49,861 bases of DNA. It comes from a virus. The notes beneath the pieces were generated by a model, which did not search any database, was not told where the DNA came from, and worked only from the letters and a program-made list of their open reading frames with translations. The position numbers and the translations under genes were made by a program. Every line of letters begins with the position of its first letter. Position 1 is the stretch's first letter. Of this stretch, positions 1 to 8,363 are shown in pieces. The stretch lies in the IMG/VR virus record IMGVR_UViG_3300037264_004711, positions 1 to 49,861 of that record. One strand, 5' to 3'.

Positions 1-377
1 TGCTGCTCGCTGTCCACCACCTTCTTGGTGCTCTGAACGGCGGCCCGTAGACCTTCGACCTTCCCCAACGCCTTGAACTTCCCCACCTCCGCGGCCGTCG
101 CCAGGTTCTCAGCTACGCCGGCAGCCCTGTTGACGTAGCGGATCGCGTACTCCGCCACCTTCAGACCCAGCTCACCAAACTCGTCCAGCTTGCCTTCCGC
201 CAAGTCTTTCTTGATGTGCTCGATCAAACCCGAGACAGCCTGTATCGCCTGCTTGAGCCCGGCTGCCGCCCCCTCTTGGAGGTGAATCTGCGCTTCCGCC
301 CCCTCCAACATATCGTCAAGCCTGACCCCGATCTCGTGGGCCGTGCCGATCTTGATCTGGGACTTCTCCAGGCTCAT
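1..377 (-). CDS. Unknown protein, C-terminus beyond the window
   Basis: This open frame starts at an ATG at 375-377 (protein begins MSLEKSQIKIGT) and runs without a stop to base 1, giving 125 visible residues. The sequence is charged and alanine-rich, with the look of long amphipathic helices (for example around HIKKDLAEGKLDEF and KVEGLRAAVQ). No domain was recognised. It lies 30 bases after the fibre-like gene, on the same strand, so it is probably another late or virion gene. No strong Shine-Dalgarno sequence is visible (GATGAG about 10 bases upstream). The function is unknown; coding is likely because the frame is open, collinear and tightly spaced. Confidence 0.6.
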   Translation of the reverse strand, partial: MSLEKSQIKIGTAHEIGVRLDDMLEGAEAQIHLQEGAAAGLKQAIQAVSGLIEHIKKDLAEGKLDEFGELGLKVAEYAIRYVNRAAGVAENLATAAEVGKFKALGKVEGLRAAVQSTKKVVDSEQ

Positions 378-407
378 GGGCTACTCATCAGACGACTACG
401 TTGTCGC

Positions 408-2354
408 TTACAGCGCCTCGCCCCACACGACCGACGTGATGACATCCGGGTTGCCGCTGGCCTTCAGGTTGAACTCGAACTTCAGGTCGCCATCGGCCGC
501 CGAATCGCCTGGATACACGTCGTGGTTGGCCGCCGCGTTCGCTCCGTTTCGCATGAGCACACCATTCAGGAACACGTCCACGTCGGCCACGAACGTGTTG
601 ACGTGGGTGTAGCTCGGAAGAGTCGCGTCGATGTTGGGCGACATGCCGGCTCCCGTCACGTTCACGTCGGCAGCGATGGCGGTCGTCACGACGGCCACGC
701 CCTTCGTTCGATTCTCCTTCTTCTTCGCCTGCACGATGGCGTTGAGAAGCGAGACCTCGCCGAAGGCCGTCTCGAAGTTGTCCCATTCGAGAGTCGTATC
801 CGACAGCTTGATGCCGCTCGTCTGCGCCCAGGTCGAACCCGTCTGGTTGCCGTCGTCCAGGTACAGCTCGCCCGCACCCAGGACCCGAAGGTCAGCCGCG
901 CCCGTCGTCTCGATCGTACCGGCCGTCACGCCCACGTCGATACGAGTCGTGCCGGTGGCGGCTCGAAGACCCGTCCGGAAGTCGTTGACGACCGCGTCGT
1001 TATCGAACGTGTCCACGTCCGTTCCGAACTCAATCTCGCTCGTCCCGCCAGCGCTCCCCTCGATGATGCGGAACAGGAAGGCTTCGAGGTCGTCACGGAC
1101 GGCCCAGACGAAACCCGGCCCTTCGAGGTCGAGCGTCGCGTTGGTCGTGAGATTGACGGGCGTCGTACCCTGGTTGTCGTACGCGATCTGGCGAGTGACG
1201 GTCGCGCTCGAAGGAACATCGACTTCCGCACCACTGAGGAAGTCCTGCTCGTTCAGGTCTTCAAGAGCCTTCCTCGTGTTGGAGCAGTAGTTGACCGTCT
1301 GCCCGCCAATGTCGGTGCCGGGCACGAACTCCAGGTCGTCGCCAGTCGAGTTGATACGGACGAAGGAGAGCTGCGCACGGTTGGGCGTCGTGCCCGTCAG
1401 CGTCGAGCCGTCCGTAGCCGACTCCGACTGAAACAGCGCGTAGATGGTGCGACCGCTCGACAGGATGGGGTCGCGCGTCGTTCCGTTCACGATCGTGCAG
1501 AGGTTCTTCGGCGAGATGGCGGTCGAACCCGAGATCTCGGCCAAGTGGATCGTACCGAACGTCGGGTTGTTGGCCGCGACCGTACCGAGAGTCGTGACCG
1601 CGCCGATGGCAGCCGTCGTGTTGGATGGCAACTGGCCCAACGTCAGGATGACCATGTCGCCCGCGCCACCCGTCAGAGTGGCGGCACCCCACGAGGCGTT
1701 AGCGGCCGTCTCGGTCGTGGCGATGGTGTTGCCCTGCGTGCCCGACACCAAAGCCGTGGCGATCATCGTATCGCCCGGCCCTGCCGCCGCCGACACGAAG
1801 CCGTTGGCTGTGGTCGCTGCGGCGTAAACCGTGCCGGAGCCCGCACCCAGGTTGATGGCGGCGATGAGATTGTCGAGCGAGTCGGAAGCGGTGGCTCCGA
1901 TCAGTACGTTCCCGTCCACGTTCGTCAGGACGGTCTGGAACGTGTACGTCTTGGTGCCGGTCGTGACGGTTTCGCCGTTGGCGAAGTTGGCCGTAGCGGT
2001 CAACGTCCCGGTTGCCGCAACAGACGCCGGGACCGTGATGTCGGTCAGGTTGATCGAGCAGACCAGAACCCGCTTGCGCTCCAAGTCATGGAGCTGCTGG
2101 TTCAACGTGTTGATGCCGCGCTTGGCTCCGCCCTCGAATGTGATGGGAGCGGCAGCGTCGTCGTACCAGTTACCTACCGGGAACGAAACTCCGCTCCGGT
2201 TCAGGAAGTTCTGGAGCTGGGACCGGATGTTGTTGAGATCGGTCTCGATGTGGGTCGGCGAGGTCTCGTACGCGGCGAGCGTCGGCGGAACCGTATCGTC
2301 GTAGACATCGGAGCTACGGACCTGGGTGTCTTGCCGAATGAAAGTGCGGCCCAT
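408..2354 (-). CDS. Virion structural protein, fibre- or baseplate-like
   Basis: This 648-residue protein starts at an ATG preceded by a strong AGGGGGT ribosome site. Its first ~120 residues are mixed. Residues ~120-235 form a Thr/Ala/Gly-rich beta-type module with the pattern tYtF...NvligatasDsLdNLiaAIN...GTvyaaaTtaN...GtqGNtIattEt, a pattern I associate with phage tail-fibre and appendage proteins. The middle is more beta-rich sequence. The last ~100 residues (TKGVAVVTTAI to VVWGEAL) contain a segment reading like a surface-exposed beta module (VDVFLNGVLMRNG). It follows the gp6/J-type wedge gene by 31 bases, where T4-like phages carry wedge, fibre-connector or fibre genes. The exact role is inferred from context and composition; receptor-binding is possible but not shown. 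Confidence 0.55.
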   Translation of the reverse strand: MGRTFIRQDTQVRSSDVYDDTVPPTLAAYETSPTHIETDLNNIRSQLQNFLNRSGVSFPVGNWYDDAAAPITFEGGAKRGINTLNQQLHDLERKRVLVCSINLTDITVPASVAATGTLTATANFANGETVTTGTKTYTFQTVLTNVDGNVLIGATASDSLDNLIAAINLGAGSGTVYAAATTANGFVSAAAGPGDTMIATALVSGTQGNTIATTETAANASWGAATLTGGAGDMVILTLGQLPSNTTAAIGAVTTLGTVAANNPTFGTIHLAEISGSTAISPKNLCTIVNGTTRDPILSSGRTIYALFQSESATDGSTLTGTTPNRAQLSFVRINSTGDDLEFVPGTDIGGQTVNYCSNTRKALEDLNEQDFLSGAEVDVPSSATVTRQIAYDNQGTTPVNLTTNATLDLEGPGFVWAVRDDLEAFLFRIIEGSAGGTSEIEFGTDVDTFDNDAVVNDFRTGLRAATGTTRIDVGVTAGTIETTGAADLRVLGAGELYLDDGNQTGSTWAQTSGIKLSDTTLEWDNFETAFGEVSLLNAIVQAKKKENRTKGVAVVTTAIAADVNVTGAGMSPNIDATLPSYTHVNTFVADVDVFLNGVLMRNGANAAANHDVYPGDSAADGDLKFEFNLKASGNPDVITSVVWGEAL

Positions 2355-2377
2355 GCGACCAACCTACCCCCTAAACC

Positions 2378-2396
2378 CGGCCGCTTCAAGCGGCCG
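2378..2396 (-). other. Hairpin with a stop codon as its loop
   Basis: Eight perfect base pairs (CGGCCGCT with AGCGGCCG) enclose a three-base loop that is exactly the TGA stop codon of the gp6/J-like gene. No T-run follows on the minus strand, so it is not a standard intrinsic terminator. It sits just ahead of the AGGGGGT ribosome site of the next gene. Confidence 0.5.
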
Positions 2397-4674
2397 TCGG
2401 AAGGAAGACTTCGGCCGCCACCGTCACGACGGCGGCTGTGGCGCTGCCGCTGTCTTTCGTGATGACGGCCCCATCGCCAATCACGAGGTTCCCGGTCGAA
2501 TCGAGCAAGTCGGTCGAAATCGTGGGCGCCAGGATGGTCGTGCTGCCGTCGATCATCACGTTGGCAAAGGCCACCCCCTCCACCGCCTCCACCACCTTCA
2601 TGATGTCGGATACGAACAGATCCTTGCCGAAGGCTCGGTCTCGTAGAATGCCATCCACCGCCGTCGAAACAGAAGCGCTGGTCTGATCCAGAGAGAAGCC
2701 CTTGAACACGCCGATGCGTATCGTGATGTTGGGGAACACCAAGAAGTTGCCACCCGACACCACCTCGACCGTCTGCGTCACCTCTTTACGCTCTTCGAGG
2801 AAGTCGCTGAGTACGTCGATCAGACCGTTCGAGGGCTCCGTGTAGAAGCCGGCAGCATCTCGCACGAGGATCGGAACGGTCACGAGGTTGGCCTTGCACT
2901 CGTCGGACAAGATCTTGTCTACGTGCGCCAAGATGCCGTTGATGGCCGTCACGACGGTCGTACCGTCGTTGTTGGAGAGGTCCGGGTCCAGCGCATCCGC
3001 CACCGACTGGAAGACGAAACCGTAACTCCGGGCCAACCCGGTCGAAGCCGACGGCGTCACCGTGTCGAACACGCCGACCAGCGAGTAGCAAAGGACACGC
3101 GAGTCGTTCGCGTCCTTGAGGAACGAATCGGAGCCATCGTTCTGGATGGCCGTCACGCTGGTTCCGATCTTGTCGATCTCGTCCTTGACGGTACCGAGCT
3201 GCGCCACGCGCGTGTCCGCATCAGCCTCCAGGGTGGACCCGGTAGCGATGATGCTGGTCAGAAGACCACTCAGGTAGAGCGAGGTCAGAGCGACGATCTG
3301 ATTCGTACCACCAACCGTGAACGTATTGAGCACGTTCTGGACCTCCTGCGCCTCCGCCCGGAAGTCCAACGTGAGGTTTCGATCTCCTCGAACGCCCGTG
3401 ATGGCCGCGTCCATCGACGTGTCGATAGCCGACGTACTCGTGCCGATAGCGTCAAGGATGGGCTTCAACGTGCCGCCGTCGCTCAGCTCGGTCGTCAGCT
3501 TCTCGAACGTCGTCGTGTTGGTGGTGGCGGCGTCCTCGTCATCATAGTGGGTCGAGATCTCGCTCCGAATGAGCGCCACGTTCGATGTGAGAGCGGCCGA
3601 GATGGTGCCGAGCAACGACTGGAGCACGAGGTCGTCGGCGGCCGAACGAGAAGAGATGGCCTGCGCGACTGCTACGCGGCCGAACACAGGGTCGGCAAAC
3701 GAACCCGCCAGCGCCCGATAGTCGTTGGCCGTCACGGCCACACGGCGCGAGTTGAAGACCTTGCCGGCAAACGCCTTGGCGTGATCCAAAGTCTCAGGAT
3801 CGTCCCCTCCGCCCGTCTTCCTCGGGTGCGAGATGGAGAGACCGATGTTGTCTCCCGAGATGACGAGAGGGATGATCTCCTCCGTCACCGTACCGGCCGC
3901 TACGTTGCCAGCCTTCCCGGAAGTCGCCAGGTACGTAGCCGTAACAGTCGCGGCGGTGGCCGGGATGTTGCCAGCCGAACCGTCGCCGAACCGCAGGGTT
4001 GCGGGGTCGTCGTTGAACCCGACCTCGAACTGGTCGGTCGTCAGGAACTCCAGGAAGTCCGTCTCTTCCCAATCGGCCCCGTCCACATCGACCTGAACGG
4101 TGCCGGCCGTCACGAACTTGCCCTCCGGAACGCGCGCCAACTCGAACACCTGATTGGCCGTGCCGTCGGACGTGAACGTCTCGGTAAAGGTCTCGCCCTC
4201 GGAAACCGGTACCAGCTTGACCGTGCCGGCCGTCTGCTCGGCAGGAGTCCAAACGACATCCCTGGACGCCTCGAAGATGAGGTTGTTGGGTCCCCGAAAC
4301 TGGAACCCGACCGAGATCGTCACGTTGAACGCCTTGGGCGTCGTGATGAAGATGGACAGATCGACTGAAGACGCGACGGCTCCGCCCATCTTGTAGCCGA
4401 GCTGCCGAGACAGACGAGAGACTCCCCGACGAGTCCGCGCCGTCGAAAGATAGGCTTCGGTGGCGCGTCGATCCAGGTAGAAGCTGAGACTGTCGAGCCC
4501 GAAGGCCACGATATCGAGCAGCATCATGCCCAGACTGGCGAGAGCGAAGTCGTTGTAGTCGGCGGCGAACTTGATCTGAATACGAGCCCGCAGGTCATCG
4601 ACGTGCGTGTCGAAGTCAAATCCCGCGAACTTCGCGCGGTTGAGATCGCTCCTGGCTGTCGTTCCGTTCGCCAT
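2386..4674 (-). CDS. Baseplate wedge protein, gp6/J family, with a large insertion
   Basis: This 762-residue protein matches the baseplate J / T4 gp6 wedge family. The N-terminus (ADYNDFALASLGMMLLDIVA, then FYLDRRATEAYL and LGYKMGGA) is the conserved helical start. Residues ~215-235 (FEVGFNDDPATLRFGDG) are the conserved FGDG segment. FAGKVFNSRRVAVTANDYRALA at ~302-323 and VVEAVEGV at ~694-701 are the usual C-terminal parts. Residues ~345-593 are an approximately 250-residue helical, Thr/Ser-rich insertion between FGRVAVAQA and NLVTVPILV, two strands that are normally nearly adjacent. In T4-type tails this protein forms the heterotrimeric wedge core around the hub. It follows the gp25-like gene by 8 bases, as is common. 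The family call is secure; the function of the insertion is unknown. Confidence 0.85.
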   Translation of the reverse strand: MANGTTARSDLNRAKFAGFDFDTHVDDLRARIQIKFAADYNDFALASLGMMLLDIVAFGLDSLSFYLDRRATEAYLSTARTRRGVSRLSRQLGYKMGGAVASSVDLSIFITTPKAFNVTISVGFQFRGPNNLIFEASRDVVWTPAEQTAGTVKLVPVSEGETFTETFTSDGTANQVFELARVPEGKFVTAGTVQVDVDGADWEETDFLEFLTTDQFEVGFNDDPATLRFGDGSAGNIPATAATVTATYLATSGKAGNVAAGTVTEEIIPLVISGDNIGLSISHPRKTGGGDDPETLDHAKAFAGKVFNSRRVAVTANDYRALAGSFADPVFGRVAVAQAISSRSAADDLVLQSLLGTISAALTSNVALIRSEISTHYDDEDAATTNTTTFEKLTTELSDGGTLKPILDAIGTSTSAIDTSMDAAITGVRGDRNLTLDFRAEAQEVQNVLNTFTVGGTNQIVALTSLYLSGLLTSIIATGSTLEADADTRVAQLGTVKDEIDKIGTSVTAIQNDGSDSFLKDANDSRVLCYSLVGVFDTVTPSASTGLARSYGFVFQSVADALDPDLSNNDGTTVVTAINGILAHVDKILSDECKANLVTVPILVRDAAGFYTEPSNGLIDVLSDFLEERKEVTQTVEVVSGGNFLVFPNITIRIGVFKGFSLDQTSASVSTAVDGILRDRAFGKDLFVSDIMKVVEAVEGVAFANVMIDGSTTILAPTISTDLLDSTGNLVIGDGAVITKDSGSATAAVVTVAAEVFLPTAA

Positions 4675-4682
4675 GGCCTACC

Positions 4683-5087
4683 CTACAACGGTCCTTGGTT
4701 GAGACCCATCTGCACGGTCGCCTGCCCAGTCTTCTGCGTGGCAGGCACGACATACGTGATGGTGATGAGCACTTGGTCCAGCAGGTCCGGACCGCTAGAA
4801 GCCCGCTCGACCTCCACGTTCTTCACGATGATGCGAGGCTCGAATGTAGCCAACGTGTTGGTAACGACCGTGCGGATGTTGGTCTCAAGCAGGTCGTCGT
4901 TCGTCTCGAAGACGAAGTTGTTGATGGAAGACCCAACCTCAGGCCGCATGACGCGCTCGCCCTTGGCCGTCAGAATGAGCTGGATGATCTCCTGTTTGAT
5001 CAGCTCGTCGTCCGTTGCCTCAGCAGGGAAAGAGGTCGCGCTCTTCTGGAACGGGAACGCGATGCCTGTGTAGAAGTTGTCGGCCAT
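4683..5087 (-). CDS. Baseplate wedge protein, gp25/GpW family
   Basis: This is a 134-residue protein beginning MADNFYTGIAFPF. I chose the ATG at 5085-5087 because AAAGG lies about 8 bases upstream and the protein then has the usual gp25 length; longer readings would run through the neighbouring proline-repeat gene. The family signature is clear: DDELIKQEIIQLILTAKGER, then MRPEVGSSINNFVFE, and a C-terminal beta region (VEVERASSGPDLLDQVLITITYVV). In contractile tails gp25-type proteins sit in the baseplate wedge and nucleate sheath polymerisation. It is followed by the gp6/J gene, its usual partner. Confidence 0.9.
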   Translation of the reverse strand: MADNFYTGIAFPFQKSATSFPAEATDDELIKQEIIQLILTAKGERVMRPEVGSSINNFVFETNDDLLETNIRTVVTNTLATFEPRIIVKNVEVERASSGPDLLDQVLITITYVVPATQKTGQATVQMGLNQGPL

Positions 5088-5097
5088 GAAGGAGCCT

Positions 5098-5472
5098 TTA
5101 CGAAACCAGATCTTCAGCAGGACAAGGCGGCGGGAACGGAGGAAGCGTAGGGAGAGACGGAAGCCCCGGGATACCCGGAAGGCCCGGCAGGCCGGGCAGC
5201 CGTAGAGAGGGTAGCGCAACGCTCGGGAACGGAATGTCGATCGTCGGTATGGTCGGCAGTTTTGGAAGCGACGGCAACCCAGGAAGTCCGGGAAGCCCAG
5301 GTAGACCGGGAAGGCGCAACGACGGAAATGGCACGCTCGGAAACGGGATGTCGATCGTCGGTATGGTCGGCAGACTTGGAAGCGATGGCAGCCCCGGCAA
5401 CCCAGGGAGACCTGGGAGGCCCGGCAGCTTGAGAGCCGGGGGAAAGGGAGGGAGGGTGCAGAGAGACGCCAC
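5098..5472 (-). CDS. Leu-Pro-Gly repeat protein next to the spike genes
   Basis: This 124-residue, extremely proline-rich protein starts at a GTG at 5470-5472. It consists of 38-residue repeats starting at residues 14, 52 and 90 (the last partial). Each opens with L(K/R) followed by four or five LPG or LPS triplets and ends with a PTIPTIDIPFPS block. The two full repeats differ mostly at third codon positions in this frame (Leu as CTG, CTC, CTT, CTA, TTG; Gly as GGC, GGT, GGG, GGA), which argues that this frame, not the overlapping ATG frame at 5480, is the one under selection. The (L/I)-P-x pattern should form an extended polyproline-type rod. It ends with PPCPAEDLVS, with one cysteine. It lies between the spike/hub genes and gp25, so a baseplate or spike-tip role is inferred, not shown. 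Confidence 0.65.
   Translation of the reverse strand: MASLCTLPPFPPALKLPGLPGLPGLPGLPSLPSLPTIPTIDIPFPSVPFPSLRLPGLPGLPGLPGLPSLPKLPTIPTIDIPFPSVALPSLRLPGLPGLPGIPGLPSLPTLPPFPPPCPAEDLVS
5149..5433 (-). repeat. 114-bp tandem repeat coding LPG units
   Basis: Two full units (5320-5433 and 5206-5319) and one partial unit (5149-5205) encode the 38-residue repeats of the LPG protein. The copies have diverged mainly at synonymous positions. Confidence 0.7.
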
Positions 5473-5478
5473 GGGCCA

Positions 5479-5994
5479 TTAGAGGATGGGGATGGGAGCG
5501 GGGGGAGCCGGAAGGATAGACCCAAGGGCGAACCCTCCGACCAAGCCAGCCGTCAGCGCGCCTGTGATGGCGGCGGCAGCGGAGATCGGGTCTTTCAGCA
5601 AGACGTTGGACTGGAAGACAGACGTAAGCGCGGCAGTCATGCCAGCCAAGCCCGGGGGAGGCGTTCCTCCGGGTACCAGCACGAGGGGAGCGGGCGGAGG
5701 GAGCGTAAAGACGGTCGGGATGAGGGGTAGGAGCGCGGTCCAAAAAGCAGACGCAGAAGCAGTAAGAGCGGCAGCCGCCGAAGCTGCCGTTCCTGTAGGC
5801 ACGTACAGAGCCAGCAGACCCGCGTCCATCGCAGCCAGCGGAACCGAGAGACCGCCTGGTGGAATACCGGCCGTCGCCACCATCGCGCCAACAAACGAGG
5901 CTTCCCATGCGGCTTTGAATGCGGCCAACGCCGAAGCTGCGTCGGGCTTGGGCGGCACGAAGGCGAGAGCGAGAGCGGCAGGATTGATCGCCAT
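5479..5994 (-). CDS. Hydrophobic Ala/Pro-rich protein of the baseplate cluster
   Basis: This 171-residue protein begins MAINPAALALAFVPPKPD. It is dominated by Ala, Pro, Leu and Gly with hydrophobic stretches (residues ~60-100, and ~140-165 ending GSILPAPPAPIPIL). The segment AAFKAAWEASFVGAM near residues 25-39 looks like an amphipathic helix. It starts 2 bases after the spike gene, and its TAA stop overlaps an out-of-frame ATG at the head of the next gene. No family was recognised. Position between spike and LPG-repeat protein suggests a spike- or hub-associated or membrane-interacting role; this is inference only. Confidence 0.7.
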   Translation of the reverse strand: MAINPAALALAFVPPKPDAASALAAFKAAWEASFVGAMVATAGIPPGGLSVPLAAMDAGLLALYVPTGTAASAAAALTASASAFWTALLPLIPTVFTLPPPAPLVLVPGGTPPPGLAGMTAALTSVFQSNVLLKDPISAAAAITGALTAGLVGGFALGSILPAPPAPIPIL

Positions 5995-5996
5995 CG

Positions 5997-6965
5997 CTAC
6001 CTCAGCTTCACGAAGTTGGACTTGATCGTCGGAGTCGGCGGGACGATGGGCGGGCTGGACGGTCCCGTACCGGTCCCGTGCGTGTGCGTGGCAAGCCAGG
6101 CGATCAAGGGCTCGGCTATGGCGGCCGACAGGACGGCCCCGTCCGTCAGGAAGACGCCGCCGCTCTTCACGTTCACGTTCGGCGAGTTGATGTTGACGTT
6201 CTTGGCCGACGACAGGTTGATGTCGCCATTGTTGTTCAGATGAACGAAGCTCGCGCCTCCGGACGACTGGTCCATCAGCTTGATGCCATCCGCATCCATG
6301 ACGACCAAGTTGCCCGTCTCGTCCTGTACGAGGATCTGCTTGTTGGTCGCGTCCAGAATGACCTTCGACCCGTTGATGCCGAGGAGCTGGACGGACCCAT
6401 CTTTCTCGAACGAGATGAGCGACGCTTCTCCGGCTGCCGCAATCTCCTGCGCCGTCTTGTTTGGATCTGAAGAAGCCGCGTCACCAGAAGCCGGCTTGTG
6501 CCACAGAAGCCGGACCGTCTCCTTGCCCGGCTCGTCGTCGAACAGGAGCAGGTGGCCTGCTCGGGAGCGGTAGCCCCGACGCTGAGGTTGCCCGTCGGCG
6601 TACCTGAACTCCTTCGGACGACCGAATCTCGTTCCTTCCTCGGTGAACCAACCTCCCCAGTAGACCTTCGGCTTGCCAGCGTCGCCGAGATCGAAGTTCA
6701 CCCAAACGACCGCGCCGACTTGAGGAGGATCGAACCAACCGGTGCGGTCGCCCGCTCCAGCAAAGGCCGGCGAGACCCACACGCCAGGCCCCTTGTCCGG
6801 CGAATGACCAACGTCAGGACACGCAATCTGAATACGACCGCGCTCCTCCTCGTCGTCGTTGCGAAGCACGTACGCACGGTAGATGCCGTAGTACTTCCGC
6901 AGCGACTTCTCTAAGCCTCTGTCCTTCGTAACGGCAACGAAGTTCTGGAAAGGGTCTAGCGCCAT
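5997..6965 (-). CDS. Baseplate spike protein, gpV/gp5-like
   Basis: This is a 322-residue protein with the architecture of contractile-tail puncturing spikes. Residues ~25-110 form an OB-fold region (YYGIYRAYVLRNDDEEERGRIQI, then VWVSPAFAGAG, GWFDPPQVGAVVWVNFDLGD and KVYWGGWF). Residues ~185-275 form an Asn/Gly/Asp-rich beta-helix with short repeats (KVILDATNKQILVQDETG, INLSSAKNVNINSPNVNVKSG). The tail end has a THTHGTG segment followed by PSSPP, resembling the His-x-His spike tip of P2 gpV-type proteins. There is no lysozyme domain, unlike T4 gp5. It would form the trimeric needle at the tail tip. It starts 3 bases after the hub gene. Confidence 0.85.
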   Translation of the reverse strand: MALDPFQNFVAVTKDRGLEKSLRKYYGIYRAYVLRNDDEEERGRIQIACPDVGHSPDKGPGVWVSPAFAGAGDRTGWFDPPQVGAVVWVNFDLGDAGKPKVYWGGWFTEEGTRFGRPKEFRYADGQPQRRGYRSRAGHLLLFDDEPGKETVRLLWHKPASGDAASSDPNKTAQEIAAAGEASLISFEKDGSVQLLGINGSKVILDATNKQILVQDETGNLVVMDADGIKLMDQSSGGASFVHLNNNGDINLSSAKNVNINSPNVNVKSGGVFLTDGAVLSAAIAEPLIAWLATHTHGTGTGPSSPPIVPPTPTIKSNFVKLR

Positions 6966-6968
6966 CCT

Positions 6969-8360
6969 TCAGGTCCCCGCGTTAGCGTCGGGCTGCTTGG
7001 TCTCCGAGTCCTGTCCGCCTGCCTCAGGTGGCTGCGCGTTGGCCTGCACGAGCAAGTTCTTGGCCTCGTTCTGCGTTCCATCGAGTACGGGGACCAGCGC
7101 GCCATTCTCGCTCGTGTTGGTAAACGCCTTGAACCGCGTGGAGTAACCGCCCCCGCCCAGCGTGTGCGTAACCTCGTGAACAGCGTAGTTTCCGTCGTAC
7201 CGAGCACCCAGCCCCTCGATGGTTACAATCTCGCCAGGCAACAACTCCGGAACACCCAGCGTTTCGACTTCGATGGGAATACCGATCTTCCACTGGTTGA
7301 CCTTCACCTCTGCCTGCGCCGTAGCTTTGGACTCCTCGGTAGGCTGATCGCCGACATGAGGTTCGAGACCCTCTCCCGTCTGCTCGTCTCCATCAGGAAG
7401 CTCGCCATCCGCAGCAGGAGCGCCCTTGTCGCTGTTCCCGACTCTGTTCATCGGTGCCGCACCCTCCGAGTCCTTGTCGTCGAACTTGATGGCGTACGGT
7501 TCCCCTGTGCGCTCGTCTATGCCCTTGTGGAACAAGCCTTTTACTGCGTTCGGTAGGAACAGCGCGGAAGCCGGACGGCTGAACGTGAGGATGGGGAATA
7601 TCTTGTCCTGACTCTCTGGTCCGATCCTCCCGTCCCCAGGGAAAAGCGAGAACAGGTAGCGAGGCAACCCGTTCAGACGGGCATCCACAGGAAACACCTT
7701 GATGATGTCCTTGCGCTTACCCGCCTCGATCTTCGAGTCTACGTACAGCCAGCACAAGCAGTCGCGAGCGATCCTGAGAGCATTGAACCAGTTGCTCGCG
7801 TAGCCGAAAGAGATGTCGGACAGTTGCTCGGAGAAGCGTTCGGAAGCCACACCTCCCTCGGCGTCCACTTCCGAAAAGTCCACTTCGGAGTTAGGGAAAA
7901 GCAACTCCAGCCACGCCTTTCGGTTGCCCGTGAGCGTCAGCGCCTTGCTCTGTCGCGTCTCCTTCAACCCGATGCCTTGCGCCACCAGGGTTATGCCGAT
8001 CTCGGTACCCGATATCGTCACGTCCGGCTCCAGGATGACGGCGGTGAATACAGGAGACGAAGCCAAGTGATCCCCTGAGGTGTAGCCGAACTGTACCTCC
8101 AGCATCGACTCGCCGACGACGATGAGGTTGGTGTTGAGCAGTTGGATCCCTTCGAGAAAAGGCATCGCCATGGTGACGGTGATTTTTGGGATCATCCCGA
8201 GACCAAGTTCGATCGCGAGTTCCGATACGTACGGCAACGAAATGGCGGACGAGTCGCTGACCTGTAGAGGCTGCGTCCAGAGAGGAACGCGGGTGGTAGA
8301 GCCAGGAGGGACGATCGCCACCTGCATGAGGTAGTTGGAGAAGTCGTACGATAGAGACAT
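6969..8360 (-). CDS. Baseplate hub protein, gpD/gp27-like
   Basis: This is a 463-residue hub candidate. The N-terminal ~220 residues contain hub-type beta domains (LPYVSELAIELGLGMIPKITVTM, VQFGYTSGDHLAS, ITLVAQGIGLKETRQSKALTL). The middle (~255-360) has an acidic, Gln/Glu-rich, probably disordered linker. The C-terminal portion shows the late-control-D pattern: PIEVETLGVPELLPGEIVTIEGLG followed by YDGNYAVHEVTHTLGGGGYSTRFKAFTN. In contractile tails this protein is the trimeric adaptor joining tube to spike. It sits between a LysM baseplate gene and the spike gene, the usual order. The last ~45 residues are low complexity. Confidence 0.8.
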   Translation of the reverse strand: MSLSYDFSNYLMQVAIVPPGSTTRVPLWTQPLQVSDSSAISLPYVSELAIELGLGMIPKITVTMAMPFLEGIQLLNTNLIVVGESMLEVQFGYTSGDHLASSPVFTAVILEPDVTISGTEIGITLVAQGIGLKETRQSKALTLTGNRKAWLELLFPNSEVDFSEVDAEGGVASERFSEQLSDISFGYASNWFNALRIARDCLCWLYVDSKIEAGKRKDIIKVFPVDARLNGLPRYLFSLFPGDGRIGPESQDKIFPILTFSRPASALFLPNAVKGLFHKGIDERTGEPYAIKFDDKDSEGAAPMNRVGNSDKGAPAADGELPDGDEQTGEGLEPHVGDQPTEESKATAQAEVKVNQWKIGIPIEVETLGVPELLPGEIVTIEGLGARYDGNYAVHEVTHTLGGGGYSTRFKAFTNTSENGALVPVLDGTQNEAKNLLVQANAQPPEAGGQDSETKQPDANAGT

Positions 8361-8363
8361 CGC

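Noticed and set aside
216-2462. 748-codon plus-strand frame
   Set aside because: It is the complement of a well-supported minus-strand structural gene and the gene after it, and its Arg/Val/Asp-rich sequence without motifs is typical of an antisense frame in GC-rich DNA.
3000-3640. Intein inside the gp6/J gene
   Set aside because: The insertion lacks blocks A, B, F and G: no D-T motif at its start, no T/P-x-x-H motif and no H/K-N-C/S/T junction.
5114-5480. ATG-started frame overlapping the LPG gene, with a TAATG-type junction
   Set aside because: The junction is attractive, but repeat copies differ mainly at third positions of the LPG frame, so that frame is the one under selection.
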